64,000 nucleotides of DNA from positions 2,043,001 to 2,107,000 of the forward strand of contig NZ_CP067100.1 in the NCBI RefSeq assembly GCF_016616235.1, in the 5' to 3' direction. The position numbers and the translations under genes were made by a program. This document shows positions 18,790 to 30,500 of this stretch, piece after piece. The notes below the pieces were generated by a model, which saw only the letters and a list, made by a program, of their open reading frames with translations, made no database searches and was not told the origin of the DNA. Origin of the DNA: Bradyrhizobium diazoefficiens (GTDB lineage: Bacteria > Pseudomonadota > Alphaproteobacteria > Rhizobiales > Xanthobacteraceae). The number at the start of each line of letters is the position of its first letter. Positions within the stretch are counted from its first letter, which is position 1.

Positions 18790-21573
18790 TCAGGCACGGG
18801 CGCGCTGTCGTTGAGGCCTGATGGCGGTTGCGGCGCGGGCCTCGATCACAGCGGCAGGGAAATCCCGGAAGGCCTGCCCGACGGGAAGCCCGCTCGCAAG
18901 ACCCGGTGCGCTGTAGCCGGCGATGTCGACGGTTGCATCAAATCCTTCGAGAGCGGGCCATTCGCGCCCGGCCTGCGTGAACGGTGAAAACTGACGTCCG
19001 ACCACGACGATCGCCGCGGCTCGGCCATGCCGGCGCGCGAAGGCGATGATGTGGTCGGCGTGCGCGCCGCGCACCTCGAGCGGCTGATAGTCGCCTTGCG
19101 CAAAGACGTCGGCAAGCACATTGCGCAGCTTGAGCAGATGCAGCGTCCAGGCAAGCTTGAGCCGGCCATCCGGCCAGCTCTTGATCAGTCCGCGCCAGTC
19201 CGGCGTGTCCAGTGACACCAGCGCCGTGCTCCGCGCGGCAAAATCCACGGGGCGACGGTTGTCGGGATCGACCAGCGAGAGGTCCCAATATTCGGTGCCC
19301 TGGTAGAAATCGGGCACGCCCGGCAGCGTCGCCTTCAGCGTGAGCTGGCTGAGCGAGTTTAGCGCGCCGAGCAGCGCGAGGCGGCGGGCCAGCGTCTGCA
19401 GCGCCTCCAGAAATTCGCCTGACAGCGCGGGATCGAGGATCTTTTCGATGAAGCTCTTGATACCGTTCTCATAGGCCTCATGCGGATTGAGCCAGCTCGT
19501 CTCTTCCTTGCCCTCGCGCGCAGCCTTGAGCGCATAGCCCTGGATGCGCTCGACGAAGCCGGCATCAAGCGTCTGTTGCAGCGGCCAGGCGCCGAGCAGG
19601 GTCTGGTAGAGCATGTATTCGAACGTCGCCGACGGCGCGCGCAGATTGCCGTGAAGGGCAAGGTGCGGCGCGTTCAGCACCTTCCAGCGCGACACCGCGC
19701 TGGTCCATTCGCCCGGGATCTCGCTCAGCGCTGTGATCCGCGCGCGGGCATCCTCGCCGCGCTTGGTGTCGTGGGTGGCGGTGGCCGTCATCCCTTGCGG
19801 CCATTCCTTGGCGCGCGCGCGCATGGCCTCGTGGAAAGCGGGAATGGTGAGGCCGGTGCTGGCGGGATCGCCGCCGACCTCGTTCAGCGCGAGCAGCCGG
19901 TGGAATTGATAGAACGCAGTGTCCTCCAGCGATTTCGCCATCATCGGCCCGGTGAACTGCTGTACCTTCAGCGCGAAGCGCCGCACGCGCGGGGCGCTGT
20001 GCGGCGGACGGCCGGGCTTGAGCAGGTCCATGGTGAGCGCATCGCGCAGGAAGTCGAAAATGCCTTCGTCGGCTGCGAACCATTCGGCGCGGGCGCGCGC
20101 GATGGTGTCGTCGATCAGCTTGCGGTCGAGCGCGGTCGGGCCGCTATGCGTCAAATAGGTGCGATAGACCGGGAAATGCAGCACATAGAGCTCGAGCGCC
20201 TGCCGCAGGCTGTCGGCGGAAAAATCGCGGGTCGAATAGTGACCGTTGGCGATGCGCGCGAGCAGACGCGTCAGCACGGTGAACTCGCTGGTGAGCAGCG
20301 TTTCCAGCACGCGCCTTTTTGCGTCCTTGACGTAGGGCGCAAGCTGCGGCGGGCGGTTGCTGATCTGCCGCCAGGTCTCGTCCAGCGCCTCCAGCCCCTT
20401 GGCGTCGACCAGGACATGCGTGATGGCGTTCATCCATTCATAGCCGGTGGTGCCTTGCACGCCGGCGAAATGCACCAGCCGCTCGTGCTCGCACAGGATC
20501 TTTTCGATCACCGTGTAGAACGGCTTTGTGTTGCCCTGCGCGTCGCGCATCAGCCGGCGCAGCCGCTGGCAGTATTGGGCGGGATCGCGCAGGCCGTCGA
20601 TGTGATCGAGGCGGATGCCTTGCAGCCTGCCGTCTGCGACGAGCTGCTTCACCAGGCGGTGAGTCGAGGCGAAGGTGCCGGGGTCCTCGACGCGCAGCCC
20701 CGCGAGCCCGTTGACGTCGAAGAAGCGGCGATAATTGATGTCGCTGGAGGCGAGCCGCCAGTGCCCGAGCTTGTAATGCTGGCGCTCCAAGAGATGATGC
20801 AGCGCCAGCGTTGGTGCGGGGCGATCCTTGGCGGCGCGGTAGGCGGCAAGGCCATGGTTGATGATGTCGGCGCTGCCTGCGATCTCCTTCAATTCGGCCT
20901 TGAAGGCGGGAGCTTCCTTGCGATTCGGTCGGCGCAGGCCCGTGTAGCGCGCGGCCAGCGAGAGCAAGCGTTTGCCGGCCACGGTATCGGCCGCGTCCGC
21001 CTCCTTCACGATCATTCGCAGCATCTCGCCATAGCGCTCCGGGGCGATCGGCAGGCGGTGCTCGAAATACCAGGCGGAAAAACTGCCCTCGTCGGCATCG
21101 TAGCGCAGCTCGATCTCGCCGCGCTCCAGCGCCTCGCCGTAGGATGTGCCGAGGATCGGCAGCAGCACGCCGCCGCGGGCGCGGTAGGCCAATTGGTCCC
21201 AGTCGATGTCGAACGAGACAGCGTGCGGCGAGGTCTGGCCCCATTCCAGCACGTCGAGCCACCAGGGATTGTCGGCAAAGTGCACGCCGACATGGTTCGG
21301 CACGAAATCGATGATGAGGCCGAGGTCGTGCTGCTTCAGTACCTCGCTCAGCCGCGCGAAACCGGCCTCGCCGCCAAGCTCGAGACTGAGCTGGCTGTGA
21401 TCGACGGTGTCGTAGCCGTGGGTCGAACCCTTGCGCGCCTTCATCACCGGCGAGGCGTAGAGATGCGTGATCCCGAGCGCCTTGAGATAAGGCACGACCG
21501 CGGCGGCCTTGTCGAAGTCGAAATCCGCGGTGAGCTGAAGCCGGTAGGTCGCAAGCGGCATGGCGGGAGGCAT
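18790..21573 (-). CDS. treY: malto-oligosyltrehalose synthase TreY
   Basis: 927 residues. TreY (GH13) turns the reducing-end alpha-1,4 bond of a maltodextrin into an alpha,alpha-1,1 bond, making maltooligosyl trehalose. The N-terminus ATYRLQLTADFDFDKAA, the region IIDFVPNHVGV, the catalytic stretch IRLDHIDGLRDP, the VIEKIL motif and TATHDTKRGEDARARI are all diagnostic. The ATG at 21573 has GGAGG five bases upstream; the frame upstream of it is the treZ overlap. It starts one base after the treZ stop, so the two are coupled. Last gene of the glucan operon. Confidence 0.95.
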   Translation of the reverse strand: MPPAMPLATYRLQLTADFDFDKAAAVVPYLKALGITHLYASPVMKARKGSTHGYDTVDHSQLSLELGGEAGFARLSEVLKQHDLGLIIDFVPNHVGVHFADNPWWLDVLEWGQTSPHAVSFDIDWDQLAYRARGGVLLPILGTSYGEALERGEIELRYDADEGSFSAWYFEHRLPIAPERYGEMLRMIVKEADAADTVAGKRLLSLAARYTGLRRPNRKEAPAFKAELKEIAGSADIINHGLAAYRAAKDRPAPTLALHHLLERQHYKLGHWRLASSDINYRRFFDVNGLAGLRVEDPGTFASTHRLVKQLVADGRLQGIRLDHIDGLRDPAQYCQRLRRLMRDAQGNTKPFYTVIEKILCEHERLVHFAGVQGTTGYEWMNAITHVLVDAKGLEALDETWRQISNRPPQLAPYVKDAKRRVLETLLTSEFTVLTRLLARIANGHYSTRDFSADSLRQALELYVLHFPVYRTYLTHSGPTALDRKLIDDTIARARAEWFAADEGIFDFLRDALTMDLLKPGRPPHSAPRVRRFALKVQQFTGPMMAKSLEDTAFYQFHRLLALNEVGGDPASTGLTIPAFHEAMRARAKEWPQGMTATATHDTKRGEDARARITALSEIPGEWTSAVSRWKVLNAPHLALHGNLRAPSATFEYMLYQTLLGAWPLQQTLDAGFVERIQGYALKAAREGKEETSWLNPHEAYENGIKSFIEKILDPALSGEFLEALQTLARRLALLGALNSLSQLTLKATLPGVPDFYQGTEYWDLSLVDPDNRRPVDFAARSTALVSLDTPDWRGLIKSWPDGRLKLAWTLHLLKLRNVLADVFAQGDYQPLEVRGAHADHIIAFARRHGRAAAIVVVGRQFSPFTQAGREWPALEGFDATVDIAGYSAPGLASGLPVGQAFRDFPAAVIEARAATAIRPQRQRARA

Positions 21574-21574
21574 G

Positions 21575-23329
21575 TCAACCTCCGAGATGCCAGACCACCG
21601 ACCAGGGCGGAAGCCGGTTGCCGGCCGCGCCGCCCCAGATCGGCGTGCCTGCATTGCTCTTGGAATATGCGATGTCCTTGTCCGAGAGATTGGCGAAAAG
21701 GTGCAATGTCGTGCCGTCGCCCATGCGCCAATATGCGGTGAGCAGGCCGCTATCCGACGCCCGGGCATCGCCAAAACTCGCCCCCTTCAGTCGCGGCATG
21801 ATTTCCTTGCGACGGAGCGTGAGCAGCTCTTTCACGAAAGCCAGCCGCTTGTCCTGCTCCCGCGTGCGGCCGGTCCAGTCGAGCACCGCCGATTGCAGCG
21901 TGGCCGGGTCGAGCGGGTCGGGGACCTCGTCGCCGTATTTCTCGTAAGCCCAGGCATATTCCTGCTTACGGCCCTTGCGCACGGCATCAGCCAAGCCGCC
22001 CTGGAAATCGCAGAAGAACGGGAAGGGCACGGTCGAGGCCCATTCCTCGCCCTGAAACAACATCGGGATCATGGGAGCAAGGAGCGTCACCGCAAGCGCC
22101 GCTTCGATCTGCCGCGGCGAGGCCAGGCTCTCGAGCCGGTCGCCGAGCGGACGGTTGCCGATCTGGTCGTGGTTTTGCAGGAAGTTGACGAAGGTTGCCG
22201 GCGGCAGCTCGCCGCTCGGCTCGCCGCGCGGCTTCTTGCCCCAGAATTCAGAGATCTCGCCCTGATAAACGAAGCCCGACGCCAGCGCGCGTGCGAGGTC
22301 CATGCGCGGCGTCTGGTAATCGGCATAATAGCCGTTGAGCTCTCCAGTCAGCATCACGTGCCAGACGTGGTGATAATCATCGTTCCACTGCGCGCGATAT
22401 TTGCCGTTCGGCGGCTCCTGCGCGGCATCGAGCAAGCTGGCGCGATTGTCGCCGTTCTCCAGCACGAGGTGGATGTGCCGCCCCGTCGCCTTGGCGAGTT
22501 CGCCGGCGGCGGCGCTGAGGTCCTGCAGCATCGACTGCTCCCCGGGCACCGCCATGATGTGATTGGCGGCATCGAGCCGCAGGCCGTCGAAGCGGTAATC
22601 GCCAAGCCATGACAGCGCGTTCTCGACCGCGAACGCGCGCACCTGCGGCACGCGATAATCGATCGTGCTGCCCCACGGCGTATGCGCGTCGGTGAAGAAG
22701 GCCGGCGCGTAGCGGCCGAGGTAATTGCCCTCGGGGCCGAAATGATTGTAGACGACGTCGAGAAACACCATCAGCCCGCGCAGATGCGCCTCGTCGATCA
22801 GAGTCTTCAGATCCTCGGGCCGGCCATAGGCGCTGTCGGGCGCATACCACAGCACGCCGTCATAGCCCCAGCCGCGGCGCCCGGCAAAATCGGCGAGCGG
22901 CATCAGCTCCAGCGCGGTGATGCCGGTCGCTGCGAGATGGTCGAGCTTGTCGATCATGGCGCCGTAGGTGCCTTCAGCCGTGAAGGTGCCGACATGGGTC
23001 TCGATCAGCACCGTCTCTTCCCAGGGCCGGCCGCGCCAGTCGCGCGCCCGCCAGGCGAAGGCGTCGTGATCGATCACCTCGCTCGGGCCGAACACATCCT
23101 CCGGCTGGAAGGCCGAGGCGGGATCAGGTACGTCGATCTCGTCGTCGATCCTGAACTTGTAGCGACTGCCGATGGCAAGATCGTCGATGTCCGCCACATA
23201 CCAGCCATCCTGCCGGCGCTGCATCGCGTGGCGTCGCTCGAGCAGCAGATCGACGCGGCGCGCACCTGGCGCCCACAGGCGAAACGACACGCCGTCTTTG
23301 GTCGGCCTCGCCCCGAAGGATGGCCTCAT
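21575..23329 (-). CDS. treZ: malto-oligosyltrehalose trehalohydrolase TreZ
   Basis: 584 residues. TreZ releases free trehalose from maltooligosyl trehalose made by TreY. It begins MRPSFGARPTKDGVSFRLWAP, a carbohydrate-binding module 48 type start, and then shows the GH13 motifs VFLDVVYNHFGPEGNYL, FDGLRLDAANHI, LVLENGDNRAS and NFLQNHDQIGNR. Its ATG overlaps the glgX stop as ATGA. With treY it gives a glucan-to-trehalose route. Confidence 0.95.
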   Translation of the reverse strand: MRPSFGARPTKDGVSFRLWAPGARRVDLLLERRHAMQRRQDGWYVADIDDLAIGSRYKFRIDDEIDVPDPASAFQPEDVFGPSEVIDHDAFAWRARDWRGRPWEETVLIETHVGTFTAEGTYGAMIDKLDHLAATGITALELMPLADFAGRRGWGYDGVLWYAPDSAYGRPEDLKTLIDEAHLRGLMVFLDVVYNHFGPEGNYLGRYAPAFFTDAHTPWGSTIDYRVPQVRAFAVENALSWLGDYRFDGLRLDAANHIMAVPGEQSMLQDLSAAAGELAKATGRHIHLVLENGDNRASLLDAAQEPPNGKYRAQWNDDYHHVWHVMLTGELNGYYADYQTPRMDLARALASGFVYQGEISEFWGKKPRGEPSGELPPATFVNFLQNHDQIGNRPLGDRLESLASPRQIEAALAVTLLAPMIPMLFQGEEWASTVPFPFFCDFQGGLADAVRKGRKQEYAWAYEKYGDEVPDPLDPATLQSAVLDWTGRTREQDKRLAFVKELLTLRRKEIMPRLKGASFGDARASDSGLLTAYWRMGDGTTLHLFANLSDKDIAYSKSNAGTPIWGGAAGNRLPPWSVVWHLGG

Positions 23330-25404
23330 GGCGCCCCCGCGAAGGCGAGCACGGAGCGCGGCGGCGCCTTGCTGTCGCTTCCGGGCAGGAAATCGACGCT
23401 GTTCAGCTTGGCATCCGTCGTGTTCAGGAGCTGCTGCCAGCTCTTGTATTCGTCGATCTCGGGCAATTTGAATGCGATCTCTTCGGGGGCGGCGTTCAGT
23501 ACGATAAAGATCGCAGCCTCGCCCGGTTCCACCGGGCCCACCACATAAGAGAGGAACCTGCCTTCCGGGAATTTCCAGTCGCTTTCCGTCATCTCGTCGC
23601 CGGCGGGCGTCAGCCAGAGTGCGCCGTAGGAGGCGCCATCCGCGAGGCGCCCGTCGAGCCAGCGATGGCTGCGAAGCTGCGAGAAGCGGCGGCGGATCTC
23701 GGCGAGACGGGCGACGAAATCGACCATGTCCTCGCCGTCCTTGCCGAGATTGTCCCAGCCGACCCAGCCGATCTCGTTGTCCTGGCAATAGGCGTTGTTG
23801 TTGCCGGATTGCGAATTGCCGACCTCGTCGCCCGCCAGCAGCAGCGGAACGCCTTGCGCCAGCATCAGGCAGGCCAGCACGTTCTTGCGCAGCTGCCGCC
23901 GCAGCGCGAGGATTTGCGGATCGTCCGTCGGGCCCTCGACGCCGCAATTGTTGCTGTGGTTGTCGCTGGAGCCGTCGCGATTGTCCTCGCCATTGGCCTC
24001 GTTGTGCTTCTCGTTGTAGCTGAAGAGATCGGCGAGCGTGAAACCGTCATGCACGGTGATGTGATTGATGCTGGCGCGCGGCCGCCGTCCGTCGTGGTTG
24101 AACAGATCGGAGGACGCCGTCATGCGGCTGGAGATGTCGCCGATCAGGCTGCCTTCGCCGCTCCAGTAACGGCGCATGGCGCTGCGATAGCGGTCGTTCC
24201 ACTCCGACCATTGGGACGGGAATGCACCGACCTGGTAGCCGCCAAGGCCAAGGTCCCAGGGCTCGGCGACCAGTTTGACGGCCGCCAGCACCGGATCCTG
24301 CCGGATCGCGGTCAGGAACGAGCTGCCGCGGTCAAAGCCGTTCGGCCCGCGCGCGAGCGTGGTGGCGAGGTCGAAGCGGAAGCCGTCGACATGGCAGACC
24401 TCGACCCAGTAGCGCAGGGAATCCATCACCATCTGGAGCACGCGCGGGTGGGTGAGGTTCACCGACGAGCCGCAGCCGGTGAAGTCATCGTAATAGCGCG
24501 GATTGTCGCGATTAAGCCAGTAATAGGAGGCGTTGTCGATGCCGCGATAGCACAGCGTCGGGCCGAGATGATTGCCTTCGGCGGTGTGGTTGTAGACGAC
24601 GTCGAGCATCACTTCGATGCCGGCATCGTGCAGCCGCGCGACCGTGGTGCGGAAGGAATCGAGCGCATTGTCCTGGGCGTAGCGCGGCTCCGGCGCGAAG
24701 AAAGACAGCGTGTTGTAGCCCCAGTAATTGGCGAGCTTCTTCTCGACCAGGATGCGGTCGTCGACGAAGCTGTGGATCGGCAACAGCTCGATCGTGGTGA
24801 CGCCGAGCTTCTTCAGATGCTCGATCACGGCGGGTGAGGACAGCCCGCCATAGGTGCCGCGCAGATTCGGCGGCACGTCGTCGCGCTTCTGCGTCAGGCC
24901 CTTGACGTGCGCCTCGTAGATGACGGTGTCTTCCCAGGGGATGTGGGGCCGGATCTCGCGGCGGCCCCAGTTGAAGGTCTCGTCGACCACGACGGCCTTG
25001 GGCATGCCGCGCGCATTGTCGCGCCGGTCGAACGACAAATCCTCGCGCGGCGAACCGGTGCGGTAGGCGAAATGCGCATCGCTCCAGACCAGCCGCCCGG
25101 CGAGCCGCTTGGCATAGGGATCGAGCAGCAGCTTGTTGGCGTTGAAGCGATGACCGTGCTCGGGCTCGTAGGGCCCGTGCACGCGATAGCCGTAGAGCTG
25201 GCCGGGCGAGACGTCGTTGAGATAGCCGTGCCAGACGTCCTCGGTCTTTTCAGGCAATTCGATTCGTTCGAGCTCGCGCCGCCCTTGCGTGTCGAACAGG
25301 CAGAGCTCGACCTTCTGCGCATTGGCGGAAAACAGCGCGAAATTGGTGCCGCGTCCGTCCCAGCTGGCGCCGAGGCGTGCGGGCGATCCGGCAGTCAGGC
25401 GCAT
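23326..25404 (-). CDS. glgX: glycogen debranching enzyme GlgX
   Basis: 692 residues. GlgX hydrolyses alpha-1,6 branches of partly degraded glycogen. Visible features: the CBM48-like start GASWDGRGTNFALFSANA, YRVHGPYEPEHGHRFNANK, VMLDVVYNHTAEGNHLGPT, the nucleophile region VDGFRFDLATTLAR, VAEPWDLGLGGYQ, and ITVHDGFTLADLFSYN. In the same operon TreY and TreZ use linear chains that GlgX would release. It begins three bases after glgB and overlaps treZ by four. Confidence 0.96.
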   Translation of the reverse strand: MRLTAGSPARLGASWDGRGTNFALFSANAQKVELCLFDTQGRRELERIELPEKTEDVWHGYLNDVSPGQLYGYRVHGPYEPEHGHRFNANKLLLDPYAKRLAGRLVWSDAHFAYRTGSPREDLSFDRRDNARGMPKAVVVDETFNWGRREIRPHIPWEDTVIYEAHVKGLTQKRDDVPPNLRGTYGGLSSPAVIEHLKKLGVTTIELLPIHSFVDDRILVEKKLANYWGYNTLSFFAPEPRYAQDNALDSFRTTVARLHDAGIEVMLDVVYNHTAEGNHLGPTLCYRGIDNASYYWLNRDNPRYYDDFTGCGSSVNLTHPRVLQMVMDSLRYWVEVCHVDGFRFDLATTLARGPNGFDRGSSFLTAIRQDPVLAAVKLVAEPWDLGLGGYQVGAFPSQWSEWNDRYRSAMRRYWSGEGSLIGDISSRMTASSDLFNHDGRRPRASINHITVHDGFTLADLFSYNEKHNEANGEDNRDGSSDNHSNNCGVEGPTDDPQILALRRQLRKNVLACLMLAQGVPLLLAGDEVGNSQSGNNNAYCQDNEIGWVGWDNLGKDGEDMVDFVARLAEIRRRFSQLRSHRWLDGRLADGASYGALWLTPAGDEMTESDWKFPEGRFLSYVVGPVEPGEAAIFIVLNAAPEEIAFKLPEIDEYKSWQQLLNTTDAKLNSVDFLPGSDSKAPPRSVLAFAGAP

Positions 25405-25407
25405 GGG

Positions 25408-27546
25408 TCAACTTTCCGGAACGAGGAAGATCGCGCCCAAAGGTGGAATGGTCAAGCGGAGCTCGCCGTCAACGGCCTGGACCTCGCCGATGTTCCCGAC
25501 ATTGCTGCCGCCATAATGGGCGGAGTCCGAATTGAACACTTCCTTCCACTTGCCGGCAAAGGGTACGCGCACGGGATAGTTGCGGTAGACGTTGGGGGAG
25601 AAGTTGACGATGACGAGGCAGCGCGCGTGCTCGTCAAAGCCCTTGCGCAACCAGGCGAACACGTTGCGATTGGCATCGTCCGTGATCAGCCATTCGAATC
25701 CAGCCTGGTCGCAATCCATCTGGTGCAGTGCCGGCACGGCGCGATAGAGCCGGTTAAGGTCGCGGATCAGCGCCTGGATGCCCTGGTGATATTTGTATTC
25801 GAGCAGGTGCCAGTCGAGCGATTGGTCGTGATTCCATTCGCGGCTCTGTGCGATTTCGGCGCCCATGAACAGCAGCTTCTTGCCGGGATGGCCGAACATG
25901 AAGCTGTAATAGGCGCGCAAATTCGCAAAACGCTGCCATTCGTCGCCGGGCATGCGGCCGAGGATCGAGCGCTTGCCGTGCACGACCTCGTCATGCGACA
26001 GCGGCAGGATGAAGTTCTCCGAGAACGCATAGTGCAGGCCGAACAGGATCTCGCCGTGATGGTGCTTGCGGTGGATGGGATCCTTGCTGATGTAGTTCAG
26101 CGTGTCGTGCATCCAGCCCATGTTCCACTTGTAGCCGAAACCGAGCCCGCCGAACTCAACCGGGCGCGAGACCTGCGGCCATGCGGTGGATTCCTCGGCC
26201 GCCGTGGTCGCCTGCGGGAAGCGGGCGAAGACTTCCGTGTTGAAGCGGCGCAGGAAGTTGATGGCCTCGATGTTCTCGCGGCCGCCATACTGGTTCGGGA
26301 TCCAGGCGCCGGGCGGCCGGCTGTAATCGAGATAGAGCATGGAGGCGACCGCGTCGACGCGCAGGCCGTCGATCGCATAGCGCTCCAGCCAGAACAGCGC
26401 GTTCGACACCAGGAAGTTGGTCACTTCGGTGCGGCCGTAATTGTAGATCAGCGTGCCCCAGTCGAGGTGGCGGCCCTGGAGCGGGTTGGCGTGCTCGTAG
26501 AGCGAGGTGCCGTCGAAATGGCCGAGCCCGTGGGGATCATCCGGGAAGTGGCCGGGCACCCAGTCGAGCAGGACGCCAATGCCCTCGCGGTGGCAGGCAT
26601 CGATCAGCGCGGCGAAATCCTCAGGCCCGCCGAAGCGGCTGGTCGGCGCGTAGAGGCCGGTCGGCTGATAGCCCCAGGAGCCGTCGAACGGATGCTCGCT
26701 GACGGGGAGGAATTCGAGATGGGTGAAGCCCATGTCGCGGGCATAGGCCGGCAGCTGCTCGGCGAGCTCGCGATAGGTCAGCCATTCATTGCCGTTCTTG
26801 CGCCGCCACGAGCCGAGATGGACCTCATAGATCGACATCGGTGCCGACAGTGCGTTGATGCCGTCGGGCGCCGGGTGGGGCCGCGGCAGATGCGCCTCGT
26901 CGAACACGATGGAGGCCGTCTTTGGCCGCACCTCGCTCGCGAATGCCATGGGATCGGATTTCAGCGGCAGCAGATGGCCGTGCGGGCCGATGATCTCGAA
27001 CTTGTAGTGATCGCCGGCCTTGGCATGCGGAATGAACAATTCCCAATAGCCGGCGCCGCGGACCCGCATCGGATGGCGCCGCCCGTCCCAGAAATTGAAA
27101 TCGCCGACCACGGACACGCGCCGCGCATTCGGCGCCAGCACCACGAAGCCGATGCCGTCGATGCCTTCGAGCCGCATCGGATGCGCGCCGAGCTTGTCAT
27201 AGAGGCGCTGATGGGTGCCTTCGCCGAGCAGATAGAGGTCGAAATCGGTCAGGATCGGCGGAAAGCGGTAGGCGTCCTCGAACTCGACGACGTTGTCGCC
27301 GAACTTCGCGCGCAGCTGATAATGCTTCGCGCCGTTGGGCAGCGCGCCGATGAACAGGCCGGCATCGTGGACACGATCGAGCGGCGCGACCTCGCCGTGG
27401 TCGCCGACCGCCTCGACATTGGAGGCTTCGGGCAGGAACGCGCGCACCACGCTCCTGCCGCCCTCGGGATGCAGCCCGAGATAATGGAAGGGATCGGAGT
27501 GGCGGCCTTCGATGATCGCGTAGGCTTCTGCGGGCAGTTTAGGCAT
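25408..27546 (-). CDS. glgB: 1,4-alpha-glucan branching enzyme GlgB
   Basis: 712 residues from the ATG at 27546; a GTG six codons upstream is an alternative. GlgB introduces alpha-1,6 branches into alpha-glucan. It has N-terminal beta-sandwich modules ([20 protein letters not shown]), then the branching-enzyme motifs [11 protein letters not shown], the nucleophile Asp398 in [26 protein letters not shown], and [14 protein letters not shown]. The start overlaps the treS stop by eight bases. It would branch chains made through the maltose-1-phosphate route. Confidence 0.96.
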   Translation of the reverse strand: MPKLPAEAYAIIEGRHSDPFHYLGLHPEGGRSVVRAFLPEASNVEAVGDHGEVAPLDRVHDAGLFIGALPNGAKHYQLRAKFGDNVVEFEDAYRFPPILTDFDLYLLGEGTHQRLYDKLGAHPMRLEGIDGIGFVVLAPNARRVSVVGDFNFWDGRRHPMRVRGAGYWELFIPHAKAGDHYKFEIIGPHGHLLPLKSDPMAFASEVRPKTASIVFDEAHLPRPHPAPDGINALSAPMSIYEVHLGSWRRKNGNEWLTYRELAEQLPAYARDMGFTHLEFLPVSEHPFDGSWGYQPTGLYAPTSRFGGPEDFAALIDACHREGIGVLLDWVPGHFPDDPHGLGHFDGTSLYEHANPLQGRHLDWGTLIYNYGRTEVTNFLVSNALFWLERYAIDGLRVDAVASMLYLDYSRPPGAWIPNQYGGRENIEAINFLRRFNTEVFARFPQATTAAEESTAWPQVSRPVEFGGLGFGYKWNMGWMHDTLNYISKDPIHRKHHHGEILFGLHYAFSENFILPLSHDEVVHGKRSILGRMPGDEWQRFANLRAYYSFMFGHPGKKLLFMGAEIAQSREWNHDQSLDWHLLEYKYHQGIQALIRDLNRLYRAVPALHQMDCDQAGFEWLITDDANRNVFAWLRKGFDEHARCLVIVNFSPNVYRNYPVRVPFAGKWKEVFNSDSAHYGGSNVGNIGEVQAVDGELRLTIPPLGAIFLVPES

Positions 27547-30500
27547 GGGCTTCGCTCTCGGCACTGGACAGAATGCGAAGCAGTCCGGTCAGCGGCGCGT
27601 GGAGCCCCTCAGGCCGGTGGGACAGCTCGTACTCTACTTTGTCGAACGCTTGATCAAGCAGGAAAAACCTTAACAGGCCTTCCGCGGATTGCGCATCTTC
27701 CGGCCACAGCCGGCGATCCGTCATGGCTTCGCGATAGGCGGTGAGGAACGTCGCGGTGGCGCGCTCGCGCCATTCGTCGAGCGCGGCCGTGAGCCGGCCC
27801 TGCTCGTCGGAAGCGCCCGTGAGCGCCCGGTTCAGCGCGGTGTTAACCGAAAGATCAATCGAGTGGATCAGGCCGGCGACATCGCGCGCGGCAGGCAGCT
27901 TGCGCCGCTTGTCGGCCAGCGGCAGACGCGGATCGCCGTCGAAATCGATGATGAAGATGTCATCCTTCACGATCAGAGTTTGCCCGAGGCGGAAGTCGCC
28001 ATGATGACGGATGTTCAACCCGCCGATCCCGGAACGCAAGAGCGCATTCAGCAGGTCGGGCAAGCCGCTGCGTGCCGCGACGAGCCGGTCGATCAGCGGC
28101 CGGTCCGCCTCCCGCAGGCCGTCGCGGCTCTCGGTGAGGCGCTCGAACAGCCGCTCGGCACGCGCCGTGAGGTCGGACACCCAGCGCTTGATATCTGCGG
28201 AGGCGATCGGCGCCGGGGCGAGATCATCGGGCTTGGCCGCGGCCAGCACGACATGCAGCTCGCCCAGTCGCCGGCCGATCTGCGACATGAAGTGCAGATA
28301 GGGCGCTTGTTCCTGGGTCTCGCGCAGCGTTTCGCCCGGCGGCAGGACGCGCTGCTCGTCGATATAGCGGTCGAGATATCCCGCGGTCACGGACCAGCCG
28401 TCGCCCTGGTTCTCGACAAAGGCGTGCAGCACGCCGAGCGCGCTACGCTGGTTGCCCTCGACCAGCTCGACGCTGCCGAGCAGCGCCGGCGTATTGGCGA
28501 AGCGGGCAACTTCCGTGAGATAGTGGCCGATCTCGATTTCGGGACTGGTCCCGCTTTCGAGCCGGCGGTAGATCTTGGCGACGTACTGGTTGTCGACCAG
28601 GGCGGTGCTGTTCGACTGCTCGATCGCGCGGATGCGCTCGGGCTCCTTGATGATGTATTCGGCGAACCGGCTGGTGGCCTTGAACTCAAGCCGCAGATTG
28701 TTCTCCTCCACCACAAGGTTCTGCGACAGATTGCGCAGGAACAGGCCGATGAAGATCTGCTCGGTCGCAACGTCGAGCAGCGTGCCTTCGCGCGCGCCCT
28801 GGCGCACGGCGGCGAGCGCCCTGGGATTGAAGCGCTCGCGGTCGAACCGCACCCACTCGATCTGCAACGGGATCACGTAGCGTCTCGCCTTGTCCCCCTG
28901 CCTGGCCTCGAAGAAAGCGATCCAGGGCCGGTTGTCGCCGATGTCGCAGAACGGCACTGCCGAGGTCAGCGCGGTCTTGATGTTCTTGGGATTGTGCTCG
29001 GGGAACCATCGCGTTCGTGACAAGAATCCCGGCAGCACATCGCGTTCGAACACGCCGCGCTCACGCGCGAGCGATACCCAGTTCGAATTGACGGGGACGA
29101 CCAGGGTCTCGAACTCCGGCACCGCGCGCGGGATCACCGGCTCCGACTTGTCGCGCTCCTGCAGCTGGAACCAGTAGAAGCCGTAAGGGCCCAGCGTGAT
29201 CATGTAGGGCAGCTCGCCGATCGGGGGGAAGCGCGTGCGTCCCAGCATCTCCTGCGGGATGCGGTCCTTCCACGGCGACAGGTCGAGCTCGGTGGCCTGG
29301 GCTGCGCGCGACAAATTGGCCACGCATAGGATCACCTCGTCGCGGTATTGCCGGACATAGGCCAGCACGGCGCGGTTGGCCGGGCGGATGAAGGTCATGG
29401 TGCCGCGGCCGAAGGCGAGGGTCGACTTGCGAACCGAGATCAGCCGTTTGGTGGCGCTGAGCAGCGAGGACAGGCTGCGCGACTGCGCTTCGACGTTGAC
29501 CGATTCGTAACCGTAGACGGGATCCATGATCAGCGGCGCATAGAGCCGGGCGGGATCGCAGCGCGAGAAGCCGCCGTTGCGGTCCGGGCTCCACTGCATC
29601 GGCGTGCGCACGCCGTTGCGGTCGCCGAGATAGATGTTGTCGCCCATCCCGATCTCGTCACCGTAATAGATGATCGGCGTGCCCGGGAACGACAGCAGCA
29701 GCGAGTTCATCAGCTCGATCTTGCGGCGGTCATTGTCCATCAGCGGCGCAAGCCGACGGCGGATGCCGACATTGATGCGCGCGCGGGGATCATTAGCATA
29801 GGTGGTCCAGAGATAGTCGCGCTCGACGTCGGTGACCATCTCCAGCGTCAGCTCGTCATGGTTGCGCAGGAACAGCGCCCATTGGCAGCTCGCCGGGATA
29901 TCCGGCGTCTGGCGCAGGATGTCGGTGATCGGGAAGCGGTCCTCCTGCGCGATCGCCATGTAGATGCGCGGCATCAGCGGGAAGTGATAGGCCATGTGGC
30001 ACTCGTCGCCTTGGCCGAAATATTCCTGCACGTCCTCCGGCCATTGATTGGCCTCGGCCAGCAGCAGCTTGCCCTTGGAATACGCATCGAGCTCGCGGCG
30101 CAAGCGCTTGATCACCGCATGCGTCTCCGGCAGATTCTCGTTCGAGGTGCCCTCGCGCTCGCAGAGATAGGGAATGGCATCTAACCGGAAGCCGTCGACG
30201 CCGGCGTCCAGCCAGCGCTTCATCACCTGGATGATGGCGCTGACGACGCGCGGATTGTCGAAATTCAGGTCCGGCTGATGCGAGAAGAAGCGGTGCCAGT
30301 AGAACGCGCCAGCCTCCGGATCCCAGGTCCAGTTCGATTTCTCGGTGTCGGTGAAGATGATGCGCGTGCCCTGGTATTTCTGGTCGGTGTCGCTCCAGAC
30401 ATACCAGTTGCGGGCGCTCGAGCCGGCGGGGCTCCGGCGCGCGCGCTTGAACCATTTGTGCTGGTCGGAGGTGTGGTTGACGACGAGCTCGGTGATGACG